62,405 bases of DNA from Rothia nasimurium (GCF_928391935.1 NZ_CAKMTD010000012.1:1-62405), one strand, 5' to 3'; shown: positions 28,393 through 37,682, numbered from the stretch's first letter. A program made the numbers and translations. Notes: generated from the sequence alone by a model not told the origin.

Positions 28393-28902
28393 ATGACCTA
28401 CCACGCCCACACCACAACCCCTTTGGGGGAGATGATTTTAGCTTCGGACGGCACCTCCCTCACCGGCGCCTGGTTTCTCGGCCAGGCCCACGCCCCGAAG
28501 ACTGAAGTGCTGGGCCACCGGGTTGAGGTCAGCGACTGCGATGTTCTGACGGACGCAGCAGCCCAACTTCTTGAATATTTTGAGGGGAGCCGCCAGGAAT
28601 TTGAGGTGCCGCTCAAGCCTGACGGCACTGATTTTCAGCTAGCCGTGTGGGAGGCTCTGCTTGATATTCCCTACGGATACACCACCACCTACGGGGCGAT
28701 CTCAAAGATCGTGGGCCCAGGTGCCCCCGCCCAGGCGGTTGGCCAGGCCGTAGGCCACAATAAACTGTCAATTTTCATTCCCTGTCACAGGGTTCTTTCT
28801 GCAGATGGGAAACTTACTGGTTACGCCGGTGGGCTGGAGCGCAAGCAATTCCTGCTCACCCTTGAAGCCCCCAGTGCTGCCGAGGAAGGCCGCCTCTTCT
28901 AA
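28393..28902 (+). CDS. ogt: Methylated-DNA-protein-cysteine methyltransferase
   Basis: Suicidal repair protein that moves the methyl group from O6-methylguanine to its own cysteine. The active-site motif IPCHRVL is present, with the preceding helix and Arg-finger region (GYTTTYGAISKIVG, AVGQAVGHN). 169 residues with the short N-terminal domain typical of Ogt; no Ada regulatory domain. Monocistronic. Confidence 0.95.
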   Translation: MTYHAHTTTPLGEMILASDGTSLTGAWFLGQAHAPKTEVLGHRVEVSDCDVLTDAAAQLLEYFEGSRQEFEVPLKPDGTDFQLAVWEALLDIPYGYTTTYGAISKIVGPGAPAQAVGQAVGHNKLSIFIPCHRVLSADGKLTGYAGGLERKQFLLTLEAPSAAEEGRLF

Positions 28903-28925
28903 CGGTCTTGAATAGGCCAGGACGA

Positions 28926-28969
28926 CCCCGCCCCGCTTACCAACCGTGAGATTGGTAAGCGGGGCGGGG
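28926..28969. terminator. Bidirectional terminator between ogt and the LRR surface protein
   Basis: Perfect 18-bp stem (28926-28943 with 28952-28969), 8-base loop, between convergent genes. Confidence 0.9.
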
Positions 28970-28989
28970 CCGTTCTTGGGAGTTAGAGT

Positions 28990-31194
28990 TTACTTGCGGT
29001 TCAGACCGATGCGCTGGGCTGCAACCATTGCAAGTCCAGAAGCCAGCAGGCCAAAAGCTGCGAAGCTATTGACGACGATGTCTTTAGCAAGACCAGTTGC
29101 GGCAAGATTTTGGGAAGGGCCGCCATAGGTTTTATGTGTATTCATAGTTGAAACTGTATCGGTTGAAGGTGAAGGCTTGATGAAAGGCGTCTGAAGATTT
29201 CCGGTGTTTTCTTCATTCTTCGGAGCCGTTAGATCAGGGGCTGCCCGCTCAGGGCTGACTACATCGGCCTTGATGAGGGTATCAGTCTTGTGGACGTCGG
29301 TGGCAGCTTGATCGGTTGGTTCAGCGGTTGGTTCGGGTGCAGTCTCTGGCGTTACCTCCTGGGTAGGTTCGGGGGTAGGAACAGGCGTGGGCTCGGGGGT
29401 CGGCTCAGGGGTCGGCTCAGGGGTCGGCTCAGGGGTCGGCTCAGGGGTCGGCTCAGGGGTCGGCTCGGGAGTAGGTTCCGGAGTGGGCTCGGGAGTAGGT
29501 TCCGGAGTGGGCTCGGGAGTAGGTTCCGGTGTCGGCTCGGGAGTAGGTTCCGGTGTCGGCTCGGGAGTAGGTTCCGGTGTCGGCTCGGGAGTGGGCTCAG
29601 GGGTAGGCTCAAGTGCTGCTTCAGCGGCGTCCTCTTCGGCATCCCGGGCCAGCAGGTCTTCTAGTTTCTCGGGGTTCGTCTCGTTGACTTCGCCCCAGGC
29701 AGGGTCAGCAACGTCAGTCCGGCTGATACCAGAGAGGCAGCTCCAATCCTCAAAGGAGTTGTACTGCAATTTCAAGCTCAGCAAATCTGAGTTATCCGCC
29801 CAGACCGCAAGTGCACAGGGGTCAGAGATGAAGTTATTGCGCAAATCAACCCGCTGAATCTTTTCAATTTCAGGGAGAGTCTGGACCCCGGTCAGCCGGT
29901 TATGGCGGAGGGAGATGTCAATGAGGTAGGGGGTATTTTTGAAGCTCACCCAGCTCAGGTCAGCCACCCTATTGTTATCGGCTTGGACAGTCTTGACCCG
30001 GTAGGGCAAGCCGGTGAGGTGGGTGAGGCGATTGTTGTTGACCTTGACGACGGTAAGTTCTTCGAGGCCAGCTAAGGGTTCAAGGCTGCGAATCTTGTTG
30101 TTTTCAGCGGTGAGGCTACCCAGGGAAGGAACCTGGGCCAGGGGGGTGAGGTCTTTTACCTGGTTGTGAGAAACGTCGATACTATGCAGCTTGGTCAGGC
30201 CAGCCAAGGGGCTGAGGTCGCTGACTGCCTGGTAAGGAATGCGCAGCCAGCTGAGGTTGCGGGCGTGCTCAAGGCCGGTGAGGTCAGTAATTTTTTCGTC
30301 AGCTGGAGTGCTGTATCCAATGCAGGGCAGGGTCTGGATCTGCTGCAGAACCTTATTGACAATTGCGGTATCTTCGGGAATTCCCAAAGTGGTGAAGATG
30401 CACTTGCGCAGGGCCGGATCAGGCACGTTGACTTCGAAGACCGCTTCGTCAGGATCAGTGAGGGGCGGGCGGAAGAAGGGGTCCTCGTAGAGGTCGGGGA
30501 AAATCTTCCAGAAGATAGGCAGAGGACGGTCAGCTGCTGTGGGGTCACCCCCGGCTAGCTCGAAGGTAGCAAGGATAGGCGCTCCCTTATCCCCCTTATA
30601 GAAACCGACGATTCGTTCTGACAGCTCGGCAATCACGGGTGCGTGTGAGTAGACCAGCAGGGTGTTACCGCGGATTTCCCAGGTGAGGTCGGGCAGGTCG
30701 GCAATAGCTTCTTGGGTTGCCTGGGCCGGCCCGGTGCCTGCCATAGTGTTGGCGGTGGTTGCATCGACAAGCAGCTGCTTGTTGGCGAAGTCAATGGTGG
30801 GGTTTTTGAAGTGGACGTCAAGGTAGCCGTTGTATTTGCTCCAGTGGACGTGGCCGGTGAAGTGCAGTTTGCCGGGGTTGGCCGGGTCGAAGGTTTGGCC
30901 GGGGGCCGCCTGCCATTCGAGGTCCTTGGTGCCGGGAAGAATGCGGTTACCTTCGAGGTGGGTTTCAGCGCCTGGCCCGAGGTAGCTGCGCCAGCTGTTG
31001 ACGTAGTTCCAGTTAGCTGAGCCTTCCACGAGGCTAACGGGCTGATTTGCTTCTGCAGGTGAGGACACAGCCGGTGCGGCTTCAAGGGCCTGGTCGGGGG
31101 TTGCGTAGGCAATGGTGGGGGCTGCCGCTGCTGAGCCGACGATGAGGGCAGCTGCAAGAGCTGTCACTGTGTGGGGTGTTTTCAACTCGATCAT
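28990..31194 (-). CDS. Cell-wall-anchored HtaA-domain, leucine-rich-repeat surface protein
   Basis: 734-residue modular surface protein. In order: signal peptide (about 1-32, cut near AYA); an HtaA-type domain (about 55-225), known in corynebacteria as a heme-binding module; a short linker; about seven 22-residue leucine-rich repeats of internalin type (about 295-480, for example [20 protein letters not shown]); an acidic spacer; a stalk of about 19 PTPE units (about 527-602); a Thr/Pro-rich part; and a C-terminal sorting signal LAATG at about 697-701 followed by a hydrophobic segment and a basic end. LAxTG is the class E sortase form. In the HtaA domain the usual His of the 'HxG' strand is replaced by Tyr (SKYNGYLD). 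Monocistronic. Confidence 0.85.
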   Translation of the reverse strand: MIELKTPHTVTALAAALIVGSAAAAPTIAYATPDQALEAAPAVSSPAEANQPVSLVEGSANWNYVNSWRSYLGPGAETHLEGNRILPGTKDLEWQAAPGQTFDPANPGKLHFTGHVHWSKYNGYLDVHFKNPTIDFANKQLLVDATTANTMAGTGPAQATQEAIADLPDLTWEIRGNTLLVYSHAPVIAELSERIVGFYKGDKGAPILATFELAGGDPTAADRPLPIFWKIFPDLYEDPFFRPPLTDPDEAVFEVNVPDPALRKCIFTTLGIPEDTAIVNKVLQQIQTLPCIGYSTPADEKITDLTGLEHARNLSWLRIPYQAVSDLSPLAGLTKLHSIDVSHNQVKDLTPLAQVPSLGSLTAENNKIRSLEPLAGLEELTVVKVNNNRLTHLTGLPYRVKTVQADNNRVADLSWVSFKNTPYLIDISLRHNRLTGVQTLPEIEKIQRVDLRNNFISDPCALAVWADNSDLLSLKLQYNSFEDWSCLSGISRTDVADPAWGEVNETNPEKLEDLLARDAEEDAAEAALEPTPEPTPEPTPEPTPEPTPEPTPEPTPEPTPEPTPEPTPEPTPEPTPEPTPEPTPEPTPEPTPEPTPEPTPEPTPVPTPEPTQEVTPETAPEPTAEPTDQAATDVHKTDTLIKADVVSPERAAPDLTAPKNEENTGNLQTPFIKPSPSTDTVSTMNTHKTYGGPSQNLAATGLAKDIVVNSFAAFGLLASGLAMVAAQRIGLNRK
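29390..29617 (-). repeat. 12-bp tandem repeat encoding a PTPE stalk, with 24-bp higher-order units
   Basis: Nineteen 12-base units run without break from 29390 to 29617. Five consecutive units at 29402-29461 are near-identical (GGCTCAGGGGTC on the plus strand); the rest, from about 29462, alternate GGCTCGGGAGTA and GGTTCCGGxGTx, forming 24-base units. The array is in frame, so length change by slippage would lengthen or shorten the stalk without breaking the gene. Confidence 0.92.
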
Positions 31195-31241
31195 CCTTGA
31201 TGGTGTTGGAAATAAAGGCGATGTGTGGCCTAGTCAAACTT

Positions 31242-31260
31242 ATTTATTAGTATTACCTAA
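31242..31260. promoter_or_regulatory. Degenerate iron-box-like site upstream of the HtaA-LRR gene
   Basis: The stretch matches the DtxR/IdeR consensus at 13 of 19 positions, with one half, TTACCTAA, perfect. It lies 48-66 bases before the gene start, where a promoter should be. Weak alone, but plausible because the product has an HtaA domain. Confidence 0.35.
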
Positions 31261-31379
31261 GTTTGAGCTTTGTGTACCCATTTATCATAGTGAGGCCTAC
31301 CAGCTTAATCGAGAATATTAACCTATTAAGACATACTTTTTTAACTTATTTGCTATTTTTAGCCCGGATTGCCGTCACC

Positions 31380-31431
31380 CTGCCAGGACGTACTCCCCTA
31401 ACCGGCCCCGCGTCCTACCCCCTCCTGGCAG
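31380..31431. repeat. Nested inverted repeat before the VOC protein gene
   Basis: CTGCCAGGA (31380-31388) pairs with TCCTGGCAG (31423-31431), with inner GGACG/CGTCC; it ends 10 bases before the downstream start codon and could form a structured leader or operator. Confidence 0.35.
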
Positions 31432-31441
31432 AATAGAAAGT

Positions 31442-32296
31442 ATGACTTCCACCTTCGCTCCCTCAGCCACCCCGGCCGCCTGCGTTTGGATCGACGCTGA
31501 TGCCCAGGAGGCCACCGACTACTACAGCCAGGCCCTTCCCCTCACCACTGCGTCCCCCAACCCCATGCTTTCAACCCTCAGCATCGACGGAACCAGCCTC
31601 TTTCTTCTGACGGCAGGCAACACCTACTCGCCCAATCCGTCAATCTCCGGTTTCCTCCGCTTCTCCGCCGACAGGTTTGGCAGCCAGGACCAGGCCGAAG
31701 AAGCCCTGCGGCGCACCTACCAGGCTGTAGGCGAAGGCGGGGATCTTATACCCCTTCAGGCCTACCCCTTTGCCCCACTTTTTGCCTGGGTACGCGACCG
31801 CTACGGCTTCACCTGGCAGCTCATGCTCGAAGAAACCCCCAGCGACCTACCCTTCTTCACCCCCTGCTTCATGTTCGGCAATATCGCCCACGGCCACTGC
31901 GAGAAGGCCACCGACACCTGGATGAGCCTGCTGGGCGGCGAGCGCCTGAGCCTGACCCGTCATGGGGAGGGCTCCTACTTAGAACCTGAAGCCGTCCAGC
32001 TCACCACCTTCACTCTGGGTGACGGGGTGTTCTCTGCAATTGATGCCGGTACCTTCCACGATTTCACCTTCTCCCCCGGGGTCTCAATCGTCCTCTTCTA
32101 CCAGGACCAGGCGGGCATTGACGGGGCCTGGAAGGTTTTGTCCCAGGTTCCGGACGCCGAGCGGTGCGGCTGGTGCGTGGATTCTTACGGGGTTTCCTGG
32201 CAGGTCCTGCCCCAGAACATTGGGGAGTTGATGGCCGACCCGGATACCCTTTCGTCCGTTCTCGCGATGGGAAAAATTGACCTCAACCAGCTGTAG
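31442..32296 (+). CDS. Double VOC / PhnB-like domain protein
   Basis: 284 residues made of two tandem PhnB-like (VOC, glyoxalase-fold) domains, about 1-135 and 137-284. Each has the pattern CVWIDADAQEATDYY ... VRDRYGFTWQLMLEE, repeated as CFMFGNIAHGHCEKA ... VDSYGVSWQVLPQN. Most such proteins are uncharacterised metal-binding enzymes or drug-binding proteins. The stop is 2 bases before the next ATG, so it is translationally coupled to the lipase-like gene. Confidence 0.8.
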   Translation: MTSTFAPSATPAACVWIDADAQEATDYYSQALPLTTASPNPMLSTLSIDGTSLFLLTAGNTYSPNPSISGFLRFSADRFGSQDQAEEALRRTYQAVGEGGDLIPLQAYPFAPLFAWVRDRYGFTWQLMLEETPSDLPFFTPCFMFGNIAHGHCEKATDTWMSLLGGERLSLTRHGEGSYLEPEAVQLTTFTLGDGVFSAIDAGTFHDFTFSPGVSIVLFYQDQAGIDGAWKVLSQVPDAERCGWCVDSYGVSWQVLPQNIGELMADPDTLSSVLAMGKIDLNQL

Positions 32297-32298
32297 CC

Positions 32299-33528
32299 AT
32301 GAACCTCTTAACCTACGCCCAGCGGTGCCTGGGGGCTTCTTTCGACGAAAGGCCCCTGGCCCCGGCAGATCTGTGCCTGCTGAACGAACTAGCTTATCTT
32401 CCCCTGGATGCCCTGGCTGAGCACCATGCCGGTTTTGTTCACGGCATTGGGGTGGGCCAGCTGGCCCAGGAGTTTATAACCGATAGCAGCTTGCGGTCTA
32501 ACTGGTTTTTAGCCACCGGCCAGCGTCTCCAGCTCCTGAAGCTGGTGGCAGCTTCCCAACGGTTTTCTGGGCTTCGTTTTTATCACTATGCGGCCCGGCA
32601 GGACGCCTCAGAGCAGGTGCAGTTTGCGGCTTTAACTCTGGTTATTCCGGGGGTTCACCGTCAGGTGGTGTTCCGGGGAACGGACGATACCTTAATCGGT
32701 TGGAAAGAAGATTTTCATCTGGCGGCCCGGCAGGATATCCCAGCCCAGGCTTTGGCGGTGGAGTATTTAAGCCAGGCCCTGGCCTCTAAATCGCCTGAGC
32801 CTGTGTATGTAACCGGCCATTCTAAGGGTGGGCATCTTGCAGTTCACGCTGCTAGCGTGCAAAGTACGCAGGGGCAGGACGGCATCACCCAGGTACTGGC
32901 CTTTGATGCGCCGGGTTTTGTGGAAGGTTTCCTAGACCACCCCGGGTATCAGAGGATCCTGGGTAAGCTCGTGGATATCATCCCGGTCGATAGTATTGTG
33001 GGCCGCCTGATGTATAAGAGGTCAACCCCTGAGGTTGTGACTAGCGGTGCTTTCGGTTTGATGCAGCACTCTATTTTTCTGTGGCGGTGTACGCCCGAGG
33101 GCGAGTTCATGCGTGCAGGGCACCCGACTCCGTCCAGTGACCGGGTGGAGCAGGTCACCCGCGCCTGGTTGAACCGTCACACCCCGGAAGAAATCCAGCA
33201 GGTTGTTGATATCTGTTTTGCGCTGGCGCTGGATGAGGGTTACACCAGTCTTCTTGAGATTACCCAGAATGTTGTGCCTTTTGTTCAGCGGATGAAAGCC
33301 AAGTCTGCCGAGCTAGACCCTGAATCCTACGCCCTGGCTCAGGAGTGCTTGGAGGATTATTTGGCCTTGTGGAGGCAGGTTCGGAGTGAGCAGAAATCTA
33401 CCGCTGAGACGTCCCGGCTCGTCCAGTTTGAGGCAGGTTTGCGGGCGTCCTTGATGACCCGTTTCGGCTCAATGTGGGCTGGGCAGAGGACGGACGGGGC
33501 CCCGGTCACCGAGGACGGCGAGGCGTAG
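32299..33528 (+). CDS. Mbeg1-like (DUF2974) alpha/beta-hydrolase
   Basis: 409 residues. Motifs: VFRGTDDTLIGWKEDF and the nucleophile elbow VTGHSKGGHLAVHAA (GxSxG with Ser, Lys at the next position), as in DUF2974/Mbeg1-like lipases, which include phospholipases. No signal peptide. Co-transcribed with the VOC gene. Confidence 0.85.
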   Translation: MNLLTYAQRCLGASFDERPLAPADLCLLNELAYLPLDALAEHHAGFVHGIGVGQLAQEFITDSSLRSNWFLATGQRLQLLKLVAASQRFSGLRFYHYAARQDASEQVQFAALTLVIPGVHRQVVFRGTDDTLIGWKEDFHLAARQDIPAQALAVEYLSQALASKSPEPVYVTGHSKGGHLAVHAASVQSTQGQDGITQVLAFDAPGFVEGFLDHPGYQRILGKLVDIIPVDSIVGRLMYKRSTPEVVTSGAFGLMQHSIFLWRCTPEGEFMRAGHPTPSSDRVEQVTRAWLNRHTPEEIQQVVDICFALALDEGYTSLLEITQNVVPFVQRMKAKSAELDPESYALAQECLEDYLALWRQVRSEQKSTAETSRLVQFEAGLRASLMTRFGSMWAGQRTDGAPVTEDGEA

Positions 33529-33707
33529 ACCCCCTGACGCCCCGTCCCTGCTGGCCCACCGTCCTCAAGGGCAAGGGGTACCCAGGAAGAGTTTCTGGAG
33601 TATTCTCCTGCAGAGCACAGAACAAGGGGTGCGATAGGCCCTTCATGAGAGTTTCCTTGGGGTAAGCTGGGCGTCACATACCATTAATCACTCGTGAGGG
33701 AACCCTT

Positions 33708-34610
33708 ATGTCTACCACCTTAAGCAAGGCATCTGCTATCTCAGCAGTTTGTGCCGTCCTCCTTTTGTCAGCCTGCGGGAGCCAGGGAAACACGGAAGCC
33801 TCAACCACTGAAGCCAGCCCGACAGTCTCAAGTGCCGCGGCTTCTCCGGTAGCAAGCAGCGCACCCGCGACCTCAGCCAGCCCCAGCGCCCAGGAAACCT
33901 CCCCGGCCCCAAGCCCCACTGCTGAAGCCAGCAGCGAGCAAGCCAGCCCCACCCCTGAGCAGCCCACCCCGGAACCCACCCAGGATGCTGAACCTCTCGC
34001 CCAGGCCGGCACCAACTGCGGCCCCAGCAACACCGGACGCACCACCCTCGTCCTCGCAGAAGGATCAGCAAGCTGCACTGAAGTCCAGCAGGTCTTCGCA
34101 GACTTCAACGCCCAATTCACCGGATCCACCGACCCGGTCAATATCAATGGGTACACCTGTAACTCCTACTCAGAGTTTGCCACCACCTTTATGGGTCGAA
34201 CCGTCACCTGTGAAGGCAAGGGCAACCGACTTGAAGCCATGACTGACTACCGTTTAGGGGGAATCCCGATCGGCGACCCCCTCCCCTACTCCCTGACGTC
34301 CCTCACCGGCCACTTTTCTATCACGGCCCAGGCCCACGGGGTGAGTTGCTCCTTCGGTGAAGGCAACCACTTCATTTGTGTGACCCCCAGCGGTGGCAAT
34401 ACCAACCTAACGATTCGTTTCGATGAAAACGGCTCAATAGTCCAAAACACCACTAAGGAAAGCACTGTGGTCACAGACGTTGAGCCTCTCCCTACCGGGT
34501 ATTCCATTAATACAGCAACAGCCTCCTGCCTCAACGACGGCACCTACCTGGTCTGTTCCAACGGAACGACCACCTTCCGCTTTAACGCCACCGAATTTAC
34601 GGAATTGTAG
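33708..34610 (+). CDS. Putative lipoprotein
   Basis: 300 residues. Lipoprotein signal with lipobox LLLSAC (Cys about residue 23), then a long Ser/Ala/Thr/Pro-rich stalk (about 25-100) and a globular C-terminal part with paired cysteines (NGYTCNSYS, VTCEG, VSCSFGEGNHFIC, ASCLNDGTYLVC) that probably form disulfides. Ribosome site GAGGG. No family recognised. Confidence 0.75.
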   Translation: MSTTLSKASAISAVCAVLLLSACGSQGNTEASTTEASPTVSSAAASPVASSAPATSASPSAQETSPAPSPTAEASSEQASPTPEQPTPEPTQDAEPLAQAGTNCGPSNTGRTTLVLAEGSASCTEVQQVFADFNAQFTGSTDPVNINGYTCNSYSEFATTFMGRTVTCEGKGNRLEAMTDYRLGGIPIGDPLPYSLTSLTGHFSITAQAHGVSCSFGEGNHFICVTPSGGNTNLTIRFDENGSIVQNTTKESTVVTDVEPLPTGYSINTATASCLNDGTYLVCSNGTTTFRFNATEFTEL

Positions 34611-34640
34611 AGTCCCGCTCCCCGCCCCGGGAAGTAATGA

Positions 34641-34690
34641 ACGCCCGCCCCACTCGTCCTTGCCAGAGGCAGGATGGGTGGGGCGGGCGT
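34641..34690. terminator. Terminator between lipoprotein and lactate permease genes
   Basis: Thirteen-bp stem (34641-34653 with 34678-34690) with an inner CCTTGCC/GGCAGG-type hairpin; convergent genes. Confidence 0.8.
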
Positions 34691-34726
34691 CCTTTATGCC
34701 TTGAGTGCCGAGTGGAACTTAGCGTC

Positions 34727-36382
34727 TTAGGCGGGCATGACCAGTGAGAGGACGTAGACCCAGACGCAGAGGATGACCAGCAGGGCCAGCGAGTACTTGA
34801 TCGCGGCATTGGTGATCTTGGATTCCTGGCCAGACATGTTGACTGACGCGGCTGCAATTGCGATGGACTGCGGGGAGACGACCTTAGCCATGACACCACC
34901 TGCGGTGTTCGCAGCAACCAGCAGGCCGGAGTTGGCGCCAATCTGGCTTGCGGTGGTGGCCTGCAGGCCGGCGAAGAGGGTGTTGTTGTTGACCACGGAG
35001 CCGGTGACGAACACGCCGATCCAGCCGATGATGGGCGAGAAGAGCGGGAAGATGGAACCGACAGCTGCCAGGGCCAGGGCCAGGGCGGAGGACATGCCAC
35101 CGAAGTTCATCACGTTCGCAACAGCCATAACCAGGCAGATCAGCAGGATGGGCTGCCACAGCTGCTTCCAGGCGCCGCCGAGTTCTTCGAAGGCAGCCTT
35201 CCAGCTGATGTTTGAGATAGCAATGGTGATGAGGGCGGCCAAGAGGATAGCGGTGCCCGAGGCGCCGAGGAGGTTCCAGTTCCAGACAGCTTTCATGGCG
35301 GTAGGTTCAGCCACGATGGGAGAAACCTGGGAAATCTGGCCGTGCAGGGCGGGCATCTTGACGGGGATGGTGGTCCAGTTCAGGGCGCCTGCTGCTGCAG
35401 TTTCAGTTGCGGGTTTGACCAGGTTCTTGACCACGGGGGTGGACCAGAGCAGGATCATGATGGACAGGACGATGAAGGGGCTCCAGGCCTTGACGACACC
35501 AGAGAAGGTGAAGCCGCTGGGGCTCTTTTCAAGTTCTTCAAGGGAGGGGGCGCCGGGCTCACGGTAGATGTGGGCGGGCTGCCACTTCATCATGGTGACG
35601 GCCAGCAGAATCAGACCGAGCAGGAAGGGGATGATGTCAACGAGTTCGGGGCCGATTGCCAGCAGAACGCCTGCCTGGGCGGCGGAGACGACGATGCCTA
35701 GGCCCAGGGCAACGAGGCCGGTTTCCTTGAGGCCGCGCAGGCCGTCCAGCATCATGACGAGCAGGACGGGGACGAAGACGGTGATGAGCTGCAGGACCCA
35801 GACCATCATGGAGTTGAGGTCAGCATGGGGTACGCCGGAGACGGTGGAGCCGGTGAGGACGGGGATGCCGATAGCACCGTAGGCGCCGGACGCGACGTTT
35901 GATACCAGGGCCACGAGACAGGCCTTGATGGGGTCGAAGCCTAGGGTAACGAGCAGGGCGGCACAGATGGCGATGGGGATACCGAAGCCTGCAGCGCCTT
36001 CAAGGAAGCCACCGAAGCAGAAGGCGATGAGCAGTACCTGGATGCGCTGGTCAGCGGAGACTGCTGAGACGGAGCCTCGAATGACGTCGAAGTTACCGGC
36101 GCGGACGGTGATGCGGTAGAGCCAGACGGCCATGAGGACGATCCAGCCGATGGGCCACATGCCGGAGAGGAAGCCGTATCCGATCGCTGAGATCGAGGAG
36201 GCGAAGGGCATGCCGAAGACAAGGACGGCGAGGCCGACAGCCGCTGCGAGTGCGACGAGGGCGGCGTGGAGGCCCTTCATTTTGAGGACGGTGAGCCCGA
36301 GGAGGAAGACGAGGATCGGCACGGCTGCCACGAGGGCTGAGAGTGCCTGGTTGTTCAGTGGGTCGTAGACCTGCTGCCACAT
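34727..36382 (-). CDS. lctP: L-lactate permease
   Basis: 551-residue lactate permease family transporter (LctP/LldP/GlcA), importing lactate with protons. Hydrophobic throughout with about 12-14 helices; the family's GFGIPIAICAALLVTLGFDP and the C-terminal TGSVVNNNTLFAGLQATTA regions are visible. No lactate dehydrogenase gene and no lldR regulator is adjacent; lactate would enter the pyruvate pool. Monocistronic. Confidence 0.93.
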   Translation of the reverse strand: MWQQVYDPLNNQALSALVAAVPILVFLLGLTVLKMKGLHAALVALAAAVGLAVLVFGMPFASSISAIGYGFLSGMWPIGWIVLMAVWLYRITVRAGNFDVIRGSVSAVSADQRIQVLLIAFCFGGFLEGAAGFGIPIAICAALLVTLGFDPIKACLVALVSNVASGAYGAIGIPVLTGSTVSGVPHADLNSMMVWVLQLITVFVPVLLVMMLDGLRGLKETGLVALGLGIVVSAAQAGVLLAIGPELVDIIPFLLGLILLAVTMMKWQPAHIYREPGAPSLEELEKSPSGFTFSGVVKAWSPFIVLSIMILLWSTPVVKNLVKPATETAAAGALNWTTIPVKMPALHGQISQVSPIVAEPTAMKAVWNWNLLGASGTAILLAALITIAISNISWKAAFEELGGAWKQLWQPILLICLVMAVANVMNFGGMSSALALALAAVGSIFPLFSPIIGWIGVFVTGSVVNNNTLFAGLQATTASQIGANSGLLVAANTAGGVMAKVVSPQSIAIAAASVNMSGQESKITNAAIKYSLALLVILCVWVYVLSLVMPA

Positions 36383-36773
36383 AGGATTAGTTTTCCTTCA
36401 CTGCGGGCTGTTATCCCGCGCTTGTGTTTATGTGCTTTTAGCACTTCGTTCTCTTCTAAAATACCACTGATTCACACACAAAACACAGGAAAACCAACAC
36501 AGGGCCTGTTCAGCGCTTTTGGTCTATTCCCCCTGAAGACAGACAAGCCTGCCCACCATCCAACCCCGGATCACAAAAACCAGCATTTATGCAAGTCACA
36601 AGAGGTTTTTTAAACCCTAGATCTGGGCTTCACTCCCCTTATTTCACCCCTTACCTTAAGGCCGTGTACTTGCTTACACTCCCAGACAACAGTAAGACTG
36701 CCCCCTACCGGCCCACCCCACAAACCCCACAGAACCCACACAGCCCTGAAGCTAAACATCATGCCATCGCAAA
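36383..36773. other. AT-rich non-coding stretch upstream of lctP
   Basis: About 390 bases, AT-richer than its neighbours. Near lctP it contains a small palindrome GTGCT(TTT)AGCAC at 36432-36444, a candidate operator. Open frames here have no good ribosome site or homology pattern. The remainder looks like decayed or spacer DNA. Confidence 0.4.
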
Positions 36774-36911
36774 CCACTAATCTATGTTTCTGCATGGATG
36801 CGCTCACGCGGCATCACCACGGGCTGGTCAGACCAGACCTTCCGCCCGGTAGAAACGGTTAAACGAGATGCCATGGCCGCCTTCATCTACCGCTTCGAGA
36901 TCCTGACCTAG
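36774..36911 (+). pseudogene. Remnant of an S-layer-homology-like repeat protein
   Basis: The frame that includes 36798-36911 reads GITTGWSDQTFRP followed by VETVKRDAMAAFIYRF and a stop. This is the terminal unit of the 'GIxxGWxDGTFRPxxxVxRDAMAAFxYR' repeats found in actinobacterial surface proteins. No signal peptide, start codon or further repeats are present upstream, so only the 3' end of a gene survives. A terminator follows it, in place. Confidence 0.75.
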
Positions 36912-36955
36912 GAAGACCTACCCCAGCCCCCTATGGGGAGCCTACCGGGTAGCAT

Positions 36956-36989
36956 GAGCCGGTTCCACCCTCCTGGGTGGGGCCGGCTC
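36956..36989 (+). terminator. Terminator after the SLH-like remnant
   Basis: Fifteen-bp stem (36956-36970 with 36975-36989; two G-U pairs), 4-base loop, then TTATGTT. Also at the 3' end of the AbiEi-like gene. Confidence 0.75.
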
Positions 36990-36998
36990 TTATGTTGC

Positions 36999-37457
36999 CT
37001 ACAAGCTCACGAGGTAGCGGTGGCTTGGACGGTCTGCCAGGTCAGCTAGGGTACGTTCCAGGCTAGTTACGCGAATTCCCGGGCTGAACACGGTGGTGTC
37101 AGTGGGCAAGTACAGTTCCCCATGGTGAACGGTGAACCCCTGGGCGCGGGTACGGTGATAGGAATAGACGTGCAGGGTCTCTGGCACATCACTGTAGGGC
37201 AAGCCGTGCAAGATGGCGGCGGTATGGTGCGAAAAAATAAGATCAGGGGTAGAAGCAGTCTGGGCTACGATACGGGCCAGGTACTGTTCTTCAGCAGTGA
37301 GCCGCTCCCAGTCCTTACTGTGCATGTAGGCCCCCCGAACCACTCTCCTGTAAACCCCTTTATTCAAGGCAGCAGATAGCTGGTGGGTATGTGCGTAGCG
37401 GTGGGCCAAGCTGTGATAGGTCAAAAGTTTGGTGCTGAGTTCTTCAAGGTTCGTCAT
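36999..37457 (-). CDS. AbiEi-type antitoxin-like protein, short
   Basis: 152 residues resembling the N-terminal half of type IV AbiEi-like antitoxin/endonuclease-domain proteins: an HTH-like start, VYRRVVRGAYM, FSHHTAAILHGLPYSDVP and the SLERTLADLA motif. Family members are commonly near 300 residues, with a DUF559-like domain after ERTL; here the protein stops about 12 residues later. No toxin gene (AbiEii) is adjacent. Possibly a truncated remnant that is still translated. Confidence 0.6.
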   Translation of the reverse strand: MTNLEELSTKLLTYHSLAHRYAHTHQLSAALNKGVYRRVVRGAYMHSKDWERLTAEEQYLARIVAQTASTPDLIFSHHTAAILHGLPYSDVPETLHVYSYHRTRAQGFTVHHGELYLPTDTTVFSPGIRVTSLERTLADLADRPSHRYLVSL

Positions 37458-37640
37458 ACTGTCCAGGGTAGAAAAAACCTACCGGCCTGCCCAGACCACC
37501 AGGGCCCTGTGGAAAACCCTTCACCACCCCTCGGCCTTGCCCTTGCAGGGGAAAAGAGGGGGAAGGGCGTCCTAACCCACCACGTTTAGTGAAGCTACTA
37601 CTCACCTGGCAGAAATATGACGCTACCAGGGGATACAAAA

Positions 37641-37676
37641 AAGCTCTGTTCACTAGTTTCCTAGTGAACAGAGCTT
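37641..37676 (-). terminator. Terminator after tRNA-Pro
   Basis: Perfect 16-bp stem (37641-37656 with 37661-37676), 4-base loop; on the minus strand a TTTTTT run follows. Confidence 0.9.
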
Positions 37677-37682
37677 ACTCTG

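Noticed and set aside
29387..29857. Plus-strand frame with a (GS)GV repeat
   Set aside because: Antisense shadow of the PTPE array; no start context.
36422..36780. Small plus-strand frames in the lctP upstream region
   Set aside because: No ribosome sites and low-complexity, decay-like content.
36824..36836. CTGGTCAGACCAG palindrome resembling an LldR operator near lctP
   Set aside because: It lies about 440 bases from lctP and is explained by the codons of the SLH-like remnant (GWSDQT).
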